This document shows, one piece after another, positions 9,082-15,832 of a stretch of 64,000 bases of DNA. The stretch comes from Scytonema tolypothrichoides VB-61278. GTDB taxonomy: Bacteria; Cyanobacteriota; Cyanobacteriia; Cyanobacteriales; Nostocaceae. Each line of letters begins with the position of its first letter. Positions within the stretch are counted from its first letter, which is position 1. The notes beneath the pieces are model-generated. The model searched no databases. It was not told the DNA's origin and saw nothing but the letters and a program-made list of their open reading frames with translations. The position numbers and the translations under genes are program-made. The stretch lies in NCBI RefSeq assembly GCF_000828085.3, contig NZ_JXCA02000027.1, forward strand, positions 337,273-401,272, written 5' to 3'.

Positions 9082-10053
9082 TTAATCAGAATCTGGTTGT
9101 TTCTCCTCAACTATCAAATTTGGCAATCCCTCCAGTTTCTCTACAGGTTCTTCTTCTTCGATTGATGGTACAAAGACTTTCAAACCTCCCGGGATACAGC
9201 GAATTTCTACAGGAGTTGTTCCTAAAACCTCTCCATCAACAACAATTTTTTGCACAGGATCAGTTGTGATTTTGAATTGTTTTGCTCGTAAGTAACCAAT
9301 GTCATTTCGCTCGGCTCCATTGCCCACAGAAGCAGATTGAAATAGATGAAAGGCTGCGGCGATCGCCCCCGCTCTATTCACTGGAGCAACTATTGTTAAA
9401 TCTAGTAACCCATCATCTACAATGATTCCTGCTGGTCCCTGAGCCAATATTGAAGAAGGAGGTGCTGCATTTGCGACTGTGACTGCCGCTGCAGAAGTTT
9501 TAATGATTTTTTCTTCTGTCTCAATTTCCACATCAAAGTTCTGTAAATTCCGCAGTTCATGCAATCCTGCAAGAATATATGCCAAAACACCAAACCGATT
9601 TTTTGCTTCGCGGTCTGCTTTTTCTACGGTTTCTGCTTCAAAGCCAATACCTGTTAGCAGTAGCATCGGACTACCGTTACAATCGGCTGCATCTACAGTC
9701 CGAGTGATTCCCCCTAAGATGACTTTACAAGCACCATCAATTGTGTCAGGAATTCCCAATGCTGTGGCAAAAGCGTTTGCTGTTCCCCGTGAAATAATAC
9801 CAAACGGGATATTGCTACCTACGACAGCACCTGCTGCTGCAGAGAGAGTTCCATCTCCTCCCGAGGCAATAATCGTATCTACACTCCGCTTCACCGCTTC
9901 ACGCGCTAGTTCTTCTGCGCCAATTTCTTCAGTTGTCAGTTGAATATCCAGGTCGATTTCCGGCTCTAATATTGCCCGAATACTTGCCAAATCTTGCTCT
10001 GAGTCTCCCTGACCCGCGACTGGATTAAAGATAAGGCAGGCGGAACGATTCAT
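9082..10053 (-). CDS. Diacylglycerol/sphingosine kinase-like lipid kinase (YegS/BmrU type)
   Basis: About 323 residues from ATG at 10053 (MNRSACLIFNPVAGQGDSE); a TTG three codons upstream is less likely. NPVAGQG opens the catalytic domain, SGGDGTLSAAAGAV at about 60-73 is the ATP-binding GGDGT motif, and RGTANAFATALG follows. The C-terminal part is the beta-sandwich with VDGEVLGTTPVEI. The family transfers phosphate from ATP to diacylglycerol or similar lipids at the membrane face. The final 30 residues are acidic and extend past the usual end. It precedes the metallophosphoesterase gene in the same direction. Confidence 0.9.
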   Translation of the reverse strand: MNRSACLIFNPVAGQGDSEQDLASIRAILEPEIDLDIQLTTEEIGAEELAREAVKRSVDTIIASGGDGTLSAAAGAVVGSNIPFGIISRGTANAFATALGIPDTIDGACKVILGGITRTVDAADCNGSPMLLLTGIGFEAETVEKADREAKNRFGVLAYILAGLHELRNLQNFDVEIETEEKIIKTSAAAVTVANAAPPSSILAQGPAGIIVDDGLLDLTIVAPVNRAGAIAAAFHLFQSASVGNGAERNDIGYLRAKQFKITTDPVQKIVVDGEVLGTTPVEIRCIPGGLKVFVPSIEEEEPVEKLEGLPNLIVEEKQPDSD

Positions 10054-10624
10054 AGGGTGCAATGATAGTTAATCAATAAAATATTAATTTATCATCTTAA
10101 TTGACGAGAAACCATCTCGGCTTCCATCTTGTGGCAGGTTTGTTGATCCGTTAGTGCTGCGTAAAACTTATGCGTAGTTGATCAATTCACTCAAAAATCA
10201 GATATACCGATACTTTTAGAATTCATCAACACGTCCGACTGCCCTCTTAAGAGAGGAACAAGATTCACAATGTGGCGCTGACGCCCCTTTTTCATTGCTA
10301 TCTGGTTTTTCTCCTTGCAGGTTATCGCTTGACGGTGATTGGTTTTACATTCGCGTCCTTTTTAGATTTGACTACCTTCTTTGTCAGCTTTCTGTGGTGA
10401 TTTCTCTATAAGCTTATATTTCCTAATTGTTGGGTTTACCGTACCAATCAAGACATGTTTTTACTACCTTTGATTGTGCCATCATATTTATGCGGTAATC
10501 ATCAATTGTTTCGGTGCTATTAACCGTATTTTCAGTCAGGAAAATTATCCTTACTATAAGAATCAAAGCTGCTTTATAAATCCTGAAGTCAATAAATAAA
10601 CAACTACGAATCACAAGAGGAATT
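10054..10624. other. 571-base intergenic region upstream of hspA
   Basis: This is divergent spacer between the lipid kinase and the heat-shock gene. No clear gene, CIRCE element (TTAGCACTC-N9-GAGTGCTAA) or tRNA is seen. It contains a small palindrome CTCTTAAGAG around 10244. AGAGGA (10615-10620) is the ribosome site of hspA. A 63-codon frame on the minus strand is probably chance. Confidence 0.5.
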
Positions 10625-11059
10625 ATGGTATTAGTACGTTACAACCCAAGGGTTGAATTGAACGCACTGCAACGTCAAATTGACACCCTTTTTGAAGATT
10701 TCCAAGCACCAACCTTTACCAAAGTTCCAGCAGCCGAACTGCATGAAACACAAGACGCCCTACACCTGAAGCTGGAACTCCCTGGTATTGATGCTAAAGA
10801 TGTAGATATTTCAGTCAGCGAGAATGCAGTGAAGGTGGTTGCAGAGCGTAAGTCAGAAACCAAAACTGACGAAAATGGCAAAACAAGAAGTGAATTTTAC
10901 TACGGCAAGTTCCAACGAGTCATTCCTCTAAGAACTCGGATTCAAAATACCAATGTGAAAGCTGAATACAAAGACGGGATTTTGAATTTGACTCTGCCTA
11001 AAACCGAGCAAGAAAAAAATAAAGTCGTTAAGGTTAATTTGCAACAACCTACAGCATAG
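10625..11059 (+). CDS. hspA: Small heat-shock protein (Hsp20 / alpha-crystallin family)
   Basis: 144 residues; ATG preceded by AGAGGAATT. The N-terminal arm is MVLVRYNPRVELNALQRQID. The alpha-crystallin domain spans about residues 33-135 (PAAELHETQDALHLKLELPG and GKFQRVIPLRTRI). The DGILNLTLPK segment near 118 is the conserved A-x-x-x-G-L-like strand, and a short polar tail follows. These proteins form oligomers that hold unfolding proteins and, in cyanobacteria, protect thylakoids and phycobilisomes under heat or light stress. Length and order match the cyanobacterial HspA class. It is a single gene with its own terminator. Confidence 0.95.
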   Translation: MVLVRYNPRVELNALQRQIDTLFEDFQAPTFTKVPAAELHETQDALHLKLELPGIDAKDVDISVSENAVKVVAERKSETKTDENGKTRSEFYYGKFQRVIPLRTRIQNTNVKAEYKDGILNLTLPKTEQEKNKVVKVNLQQPTA

Positions 11060-11109
11060 AGCTTTTCTCTGTCTAGAGTAGAGAGCTAATTGTATGACAT
11101 ACTATTAAG

Positions 11110-11142
11110 CCTGGTTGGTAAACTTCAACCAGGTCTTTTTTT
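11110..11142 (+). terminator. Rho-independent terminator of hspA
   Basis: A perfect 8-bp stem: CCTGGTTG (11110-11117) with CAACCAGG (11126-11133), an 8-base loop, then TCTTTTTTT. It lies 50 bases after the hspA stop. Confidence 0.93.
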
Positions 11143-11168
11143 AAGAAAAAGTTGTAGGCCGACTGACA

Positions 11169-11759
11169 CTACCCAATCTTAGGGAGAACATCACTAAACA
11201 GAACCTGCAAGAGCTGACCTCCCTGTGGTCGGCTCCAGTCTTGAGCCAGTTCAGCCATAAGCGTATTGGTTGCTGTTAACACAACCCCTTCACGTTCCAT
11301 TCTCCGCCTAGACATCTCCTCGGAAATGTCGAACGGCGATCCAGAAGCATCCATCACAGCTTGAACATTGTATCCTTCACGACAGGCACTAATAGCTGGA
11401 TAGACAAGGCACACATCTGTTGTTACACCCGCCATAATAATGTTTTTCCGTTGAGTGTCTTCCACTGCCTGCTTAAAGTTAGTATCGTTCCAAGCATTGA
11501 CAATACCCGCCCGTTTAATTCGCCTCTCAAAAGCTTCAGGCAAAATGTCCTGCAACTCAGGCATGAGTGGACCTTGAAGATTCTCTTCCTGACTACTAGT
11601 CAGCACGACTGGAATGTTGAGAATTTTAGCAGTCTTTGCTAAAGCGAGCGTATTTCGCTTCACAACCTCTAAAGGAATATTTTTGATTAATTGCATTGTC
11701 CCGACTTGATGGTCGATGAAAAGTATCACCGAATTGTCAGAAGTAAAGTTATCGTTCAT
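11169..11759 (-). CDS. Isochorismatase-family cysteine hydrolase
   Basis: 196 residues. The triad typical of the family is visible: Asp in VILFIDHQ (about 16), Lys in RIKRAGIVNAW (about 84) and Cys in VTTDVCLVYPA (about 117). The cis-peptide preceding the catalytic Cys lies in GVTTDV. This YcaC-like subgroup hydrolyses small amides or related compounds; the real substrate is unknown. It is the third gene of an operon with the ABM-domain protein (38 bases upstream) and the SDR, which lies next to a TetR regulator. Together they suggest an inducible small-molecule detoxification or degradation unit. Confidence 0.88.
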   Translation of the reverse strand: MNDNFTSDNSVILFIDHQVGTMQLIKNIPLEVVKRNTLALAKTAKILNIPVVLTSSQEENLQGPLMPELQDILPEAFERRIKRAGIVNAWNDTNFKQAVEDTQRKNIIMAGVTTDVCLVYPAISACREGYNVQAVMDASGSPFDISEEMSRRRMEREGVVLTATNTLMAELAQDWSRPQGGQLLQVLFSDVLPKIG

Positions 11760-11797
11760 CTTTTCTTCCTTGAGAATTCAAAAGAATATTATTGCGT

Positions 11798-12361
11798 TTA
11801 AGAATTTGGGTACAACCATTTGTAGAACAATCGAGTTAACTGAGGCATGACAACGTAAGTCAGGAGCCACACGACAATCCCAATAGTGATGAGTTGCGCT
11901 AGTAATGCAGGGAGATAAGCAACCAGAGGACTTAGGAGATATCTGACAGTGGATAGTGTCACAAACACCGCTATCCAGGTAAGTAACGCCATCTTGTAAC
12001 GCTTAGGAGGAAGCTTTGGCGCTTTTCTCGGTAAGACAAACCAGTTTTCTAAACCTGTGAGAACTTGTACATCCTCCCGTGTTTGAATCAGGGGCTTGGC
12101 TCGTTCAATCCACTCCCGACGCACATCTGAATTTAGCCATGCTTGCAGATTCTTGTCATGGTCAAAGTGAAGAACAATGATGTACTCTGGATGCAGGTTC
12201 TTCTCGGGTCGTAGGATGTTGACTCCTAAATGTCCCTCAAATGTTTTAGCGACAGGAATAATTCCTCGCATCCATTCTTCATATCCCGCTTCTCGACCGG
12301 GTTTGACTAAATGGGTAATGACTGCCGTGACGTGATGTTCAGTGAATTTAGGGCTGTTCAT
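11798..12361 (-). CDS. Antibiotic-biosynthesis-monooxygenase (ABM) domain membrane protein
   Basis: 187 residues. Residues about 8-100 form an ABM ferredoxin-like domain (HHVTAVITHLVKPGREAGYEEW and HPEYIIVLHFDHDKNLQAWL). Residues about 122-180 hold two hydrophobic segments (MALLTWIAVFVTLSTVRYLL and ALLAQLITIGIVVWLLTYVV), giving a membrane-anchored C terminus. This ABM-plus-two-helix layout is a known group whose function is not settled; the ABM domain may bind haem or quinone-like compounds. The gene starts 27 bases after the SDR stop and is probably controlled by the same TetR operator. Confidence 0.85.
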   Translation of the reverse strand: MNSPKFTEHHVTAVITHLVKPGREAGYEEWMRGIIPVAKTFEGHLGVNILRPEKNLHPEYIIVLHFDHDKNLQAWLNSDVRREWIERAKPLIQTREDVQVLTGLENWFVLPRKAPKLPPKRYKMALLTWIAVFVTLSTVRYLLSPLVAYLPALLAQLITIGIVVWLLTYVVMPQLTRLFYKWLYPNS

Positions 12362-12388
12362 GGTCTTTAGCAGAATTGCAGAATTATC

Positions 12389-13180
12389 TTATGGCATGAA
12401 AATACCACCGTTTACAGGCAGATATGCTCCCGTAATAAATCTTGCCTGTTCGGATGCCAACAGAAGTACAGCACCAGCGATATCTTCAGGCACACCTATT
12501 CTTCTTAAGGGCGTCATTTGGGCGATCGCATCTCTACGTTCCTGAGGCACAAATGCGGAGGCATCTGTTATTGTCAAACCTGGAGATACAGCATTCACTC
12601 GGATATTATGCGGTCCTAACTCGAACGCTAAACTTTTGACAAACGCATCTAACGCTGACTTTGCTGTGCTATGAGCGGAAAATCCTTGACCTGGAAAACG
12701 AGAATATTCGGAACTCATGACAATGATACAGCCCCGTTTTTGTTCAATCATTCCAGGAACGACTGCTTTTGCTGGATGAAATGCAGCTTTCACTTCACCT
12801 AACAGTTTTGCCTCAAAGTCCTCCCATTCATACTCAATAAATGGAGCGACTTTAAACGAGCCAGCGGCGTTCAAGACAAGCGTGTCAATTGGTCCCAGTG
12901 TTTCTACTACCTGCTGCACCATTGCTTGAACTTGGCGGTTGTCTTTCACATCGGCTTTCACTGCTACTGCCTTACCTCCCTCGCTGACAATCGCATCCAC
13001 CACTGATTTCGCCGCTGCTTCATTGCTGTAATAGTTCACGCCTACCACCGCACCATGCAACGCCAACAATTTCGCGATTTCCGCACCGATGCCTCGGCTG
13101 GCACCCGTTACCAAAGCAACTCGGTTCGTCATTAATTTTGTTGTTGCCAAGTCAGTTTCTTTCTGAGAGAACGTATTCAT
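12389..13180 (-). CDS. SDR-family oxidoreductase with His in place of the catalytic Tyr
   Basis: 263 residues. The Rossmann nucleotide site is VALVTGASRGIGAEIA (about 22-37), then NAAGSF, and the catalytic Ser is in VIMSSEYSRFPGQGF. The usual YxxxK motif reads H-S-T-A-K: the codon at 12671-12673 (minus strand CAT) gives His170 where Tyr is expected, and Lys174 is kept. The C terminus has PLRRIGVPEDIAGAVLLLAS and the typical ITGAYLPVNGG. It is NAD(P)-dependent by family. The His may reduce or change activity, or be a one-base (TAT to CAT) mutation or sequencing error. It is the first gene of the operon, with a TetR-type palindrome 13 bases before the start. Confidence 0.88.
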   Translation of the reverse strand: MNTFSQKETDLATTKLMTNRVALVTGASRGIGAEIAKLLALHGAVVGVNYYSNEAAAKSVVDAIVSEGGKAVAVKADVKDNRQVQAMVQQVVETLGPIDTLVLNAAGSFKVAPFIEYEWEDFEAKLLGEVKAAFHPAKAVVPGMIEQKRGCIIVMSSEYSRFPGQGFSAHSTAKSALDAFVKSLAFELGPHNIRVNAVSPGLTITDASAFVPQERRDAIAQMTPLRRIGVPEDIAGAVLLLASEQARFITGAYLPVNGGIFMP

Positions 13181-13192
13181 AGTGCTTTTAAC

Positions 13193-13210
13193 TTACTTAC
13201 TAGTAAGTAA
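13193..13210. promoter_or_regulatory. TetR-type operator, SDR side
   Basis: A perfect 18-bp palindrome, TTACTTACTAGTAAGTAA, lies 13 bases upstream of the SDR start. Its core ACTTACTAGTAAGT is repeated at the regulator's own promoter. Binding here would block transcription of the three-gene operon. Confidence 0.85.
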
Positions 13211-13295
13211 TATATCTTCATCAACTGCTTTGTGTCAAGGCTGTACAATGTGAAATCTTCGCAACACTTTGTGCCATATGACTTTGAATCAGTTA

Positions 13296-13319
13296 AACTA
13301 ACTTACTAGTAAGTCAGTT
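13296..13319. promoter_or_regulatory. TetR-type operator, regulator side
   Basis: A 24-bp inverted repeat with one mismatched pair is centred on ACTTACTAGTAAGT (13301-13314). It ends 10 bases before the TetR start, implying autoregulation. The two sites share the same 14-bp core and lie 100 bases apart centre to centre. Confidence 0.85.
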
Positions 13320-13329
13320 ATTTGGAGAT

Positions 13330-13986
13330 ATGGCTAGCTCTCAACAAGGAAAACGTAAACGTTCATTATCGGTACGGGATGCAGAAGCAACAAAGGCACA
13401 AATTTTGGATGCGGCGGAACAGGAGTTTGCGATCGCCGGATTTACCGCCGCTCGTACCGAGACAATAGCAGCTCAGACAGGTGTGACGAAAACCATGATT
13501 TATTACTATTTTGAAAATAAAGAAGCGTTGTACCAAGAAGTTCTAAACCGAGCGTTTATCAAGCCGATTGACGAAATTGTGCAATTGAATTTAGAACAAC
13601 TGCCACCCCAGGTAGCATTGGAGAGTTTGACGAAGTTGTTTCTGCAACAGACGTCAAAAAACCCTAACATTGCTTCGATTTTATTTCTAGAAGCGATTCA
13701 GAACCGAGGAAAGTATTACCCAAAGCAGTCGATAGAACAACTTTATGGAAAGCTGATTGCGATTTTGGAGCAAGGAATTGCACAAGGTGTTTTTCGTCCT
13801 TTAGAACCGAGACACACAGCAGTCAATATAGTGGGAACTTGTGTGTTCTACTTGGCAGCCCATGAGAATGTCAAGCATCTCTGGGCTGGTTCGCGAATGC
13901 TAAGTAAAGCCATGCTACAGGAACATGCTCAAGAATCGCTCAACTTTGTCTTAGCTGGTGTACGGGCAGATGTGAACGTGAGTTGA
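13330..13986 (+). CDS. TetR/AcrR-family transcriptional regulator
   Basis: 218 residues. Residues about 18-65 form the TetR helix-turn-helix (TKAQILDAAEQEFAIAGF, then TKTMIYYYFENKEALYQEV). The rest is a helical ligand-binding domain with a C-terminal segment like TetR_C members (LFLEAIQNRGKYY). It is divergent from the SDR-ABM-isochorismatase operon, and both promoters carry the same palindrome, so it is most likely the local repressor and represses itself. The inducer is unknown but may be a substrate of the SDR or the hydrolase (inference). GGAG lies 3-6 bases before the ATG, slightly close. Confidence 0.93.
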   Translation: MASSQQGKRKRSLSVRDAEATKAQILDAAEQEFAIAGFTAARTETIAAQTGVTKTMIYYYFENKEALYQEVLNRAFIKPIDEIVQLNLEQLPPQVALESLTKLFLQQTSKNPNIASILFLEAIQNRGKYYPKQSIEQLYGKLIAILEQGIAQGVFRPLEPRHTAVNIVGTCVFYLAAHENVKHLWAGSRMLSKAMLQEHAQESLNFVLAGVRADVNVS

Positions 13987-14190
13987 GATTTGAACCACAT
14001 TTGCAATTGAGCAACTCCAACGTTAACACCTAGTTCTAAACAATGGTGGGAGCAGAAAGCTGCATTGCATAATTGCTCTGGGATATCAGATTTATTAGAG
14101 AGGGTGGCTAGAGGTTTAATCACTCTTTAGCTACAAGATATTGCCGAAATTATCAGTAAAATTCCGGAAAATAAGGCTCCTAGTCATACC

Positions 14191-14398
14191 TGTAGGGTGG
14201 GCACTGCCACTAATATCAAGTTCGCTTAATCACTTATAAATCCCGAAATACCCCACCCGCCGTATCGGGCACCCTCCCCGAACCCGCGGGGAGGGTTGGG
14301 GAGGGGTAACATGAGGACTGCAATGATAACTAATCATCCGAACTTGATATAAAACCCTTATATAGTGGGCAAAATCTCACTGGCAGCGCCCACCTACA
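14191..14398. repeat. MITE-like inverted-repeat element
   Basis: The outer arms TGTAGGGTGGGCACTGCC (14191-14208) and GGCAGCGCCCACCTACA (14382-14398) are imperfect inverted copies. Just inside, ATATCAAGTTCG (14213-14224) pairs perfectly with CGAACTTGATAT (14339-14350). The interior has a GC-rich hairpin, CCCTCCCCGAACCCGCGG and its partner (about 14270-14305). No ORF. This explains most of the 418-base gap from 13987 to 14404. Confidence 0.7.
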
Positions 14399-14404
14399 TA
14401 TGTT

Positions 14405-14983
14405 TCAATACTCATTAAATACCGCAGTTCTGCCCGTGTTATCAAAGGCAAGCACACTAAATGGATCTTTTTTATTCCCCATCTCCATCCCAGGAGTACC
14501 CATAGGCATTTGTGGAACAGATAAGCCGATCACATTTGGCTTTTCTTGCAGCAGTCGTTTGATGTCTTGTGCTGGTACATGTCCTTCAATAACATATCCA
14601 TTGACAATTGCTGTGTGGCAAGATGTCAACTTATCCGGCACGTTGTACTTTTGTTTGACTGCCTCAATGTCAGGCGTGCGGAAGTCTTTGATTTTAAAAC
14701 CCTGTGCTTTTAAGTGGTCAATCCACCCACCACAACAGGTACAATCGGGACTGCGATACACAGTTGCAGATTTGTTCTGGATGCCCCTAGTAGTGCTTAC
14801 CAGTTGAGTATTGAGGAAAGAAGTTGGGAAAATAGTTTGAGCATGACTTTGAGCATGACTCATAGGAGCATTGCTTCCCAACAAGCCCAACACCCCTGCA
14901 GTTAGACAAATCGTTATTACGATAGGACGTAATCGTTTTTGCCACCAATAAATAAATAGTTTGATAAATTGTTTGTAGGGCAT
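14405..14983 (-). CDS. DUF411 (putative metal-binding) exported protein
   Basis: 192 residues. A hydrophobic segment near residues 17-35 (IVITICLTAGVLGLLGS) is a signal anchor or signal peptide. The DUF411 domain starts near residue 68 with SPDCTCCGGWIDHLKAQGF, carrying a Cys-x-Cys-Cys cluster, then KLTSCHTAIVNGYVIEGHVPAQDI, and ends with the Met-rich PQMPMGTPGMEMG. Cys, His and Met groups suggest copper or similar metal binding in the periplasm; the family is often linked to metal resistance. There is no obvious operon partner. Function is inferred from residues and family. Confidence 0.87.
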   Translation of the reverse strand: MPYKQFIKLFIYWWQKRLRPIVITICLTAGVLGLLGSNAPMSHAQSHAQTIFPTSFLNTQLVSTTRGIQNKSATVYRSPDCTCCGGWIDHLKAQGFKIKDFRTPDIEAVKQKYNVPDKLTSCHTAIVNGYVIEGHVPAQDIKRLLQEKPNVIGLSVPQMPMGTPGMEMGNKKDPFSVLAFDNTGRTAVFNEY

Positions 14984-15085
14984 TTGAGACTTCTAAGTCC
15001 TGTAAAATCAGCAATATATATAATGTTAGTTAAATATTTTGTTACTGTTGTTTACTTTTAAGTGGGTGGACAAAATTAAATTAAT

Positions 15086-15149
15086 GGTGGGCATTGCCTA
15101 CTCAAAGCTTGTAACAAGTGCAGAAAAATTGTTTTAGGCAATGCCCACC
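15086..15149. repeat. Inverted repeat (GTGGGCATTGCC type)
   Basis: GGTGGGCATTGCCTA (15086-15100) pairs perfectly with TAGGCAATGCCCACC (15135-15149) over a 34-base loop. The same GTGGGC...GCCCAC theme is seen at the ends of the element at 14191-14398. It is probably a dispersed cyanobacterial hairpin repeat. Confidence 0.75.
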
Positions 15150-15191
15150 CTACTGACTACTTACATGTTTCATTGATTTATGTGTATCTAC

Positions 15192-15578
15192 TTAGCTTTT
15201 AATATCAAAACGTTGAATTTCAATCAAGTAACCATTGGGGTCACGCAAAAAGCAGTGGTAAATATTATATCTTTGGTTATATGTAGGCGGCTTTTCAAAC
15301 TTGACTCCACGCGCTTTGAGGTATTCAAACCACTCATCCACTTGCTGAGTTACCAAAGTAAAAATGACATCATCAAGTTTGCCAGTGACTGGTGCTGAAC
15401 TTTCGCTTGTTTGACAAATTCCCAAGTACCCAGAGCCGGTAACGCTATAAATACGGCAAGTTCCCTGGTCAAGCCATAACTCCAAACCTAGTTTTTCCTC
15501 GTAAAACTGCGCTGAGGTAGTGAGGTTATTAGTGTATAAAAAAGTAATTTGCTGTTCGAGGGGTGGATGATTAGACAT
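15192..15578 (-). CDS. VOC-family (glyoxalase/bleomycin-resistance fold) protein
   Basis: 128 residues from the ATG at 15578 (MSNHPPLEQQITFLYTNN); a longer frame to 15629 adds an unlikely basic leader. It has one VOC domain: LTTSAQFYEEKLGLELWLDQG in the first half and RYNIYHCFLRDPNGYLIEIQRF at the end, which carries the Glu-type metal ligand (IEIQRF). Such proteins act on or sequester small molecules using a divalent metal, usually as dimers. There is no operon partner and the substrate is unknown. Confidence 0.82.
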   Translation of the reverse strand: MSNHPPLEQQITFLYTNNLTTSAQFYEEKLGLELWLDQGTCRIYSVTGSGYLGICQTSESSAPVTGKLDDVIFTLVTQQVDEWFEYLKARGVKFEKPPTYNQRYNIYHCFLRDPNGYLIEIQRFDIKS

Positions 15579-15755
15579 AAGTCTACAGCGCTTCTGGTGT
15601 TGCGCTTTCCTTTGAATGAATAGATGCAATTAATTCTACGAAATTATAGTGTGAAAATAGAGATTTTTAGATGTTATATTAAAGGGCTTAACAATACTAC
15701 AAATTATTTAAAGAAAATAGAAATTAACTATTTCTCTGGTTACGGCTGCTCTGCA

Positions 15756-15800
15756 TGGGAATGCCTAAAAGGAGGTTCTGCCTCAAGTTATGCATTCCCA
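15756..15800. repeat. Dispersed hairpin repeat (TGGGAATGC)
   Basis: TGGGAATGC (15756-15764) is inverted at GCATTCCCA (15792-15800). It is followed by a second small hairpin, CCTCAGGCTGGGA, and AGAAAGGCAGG. It sits just after the 3' end of the hybrid kinase gene on the minus strand. Confidence 0.55.
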
Positions 15801-15832
15801 GCCTCAGGCTGGGAACGAGAAAGGCAGGAGTG

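Noticed and set aside
10423-10614. 63-codon minus-strand ORF upstream of hspA
   Set aside because: It overlaps the likely hspA promoter and has low-complexity composition with no recognisable domain.
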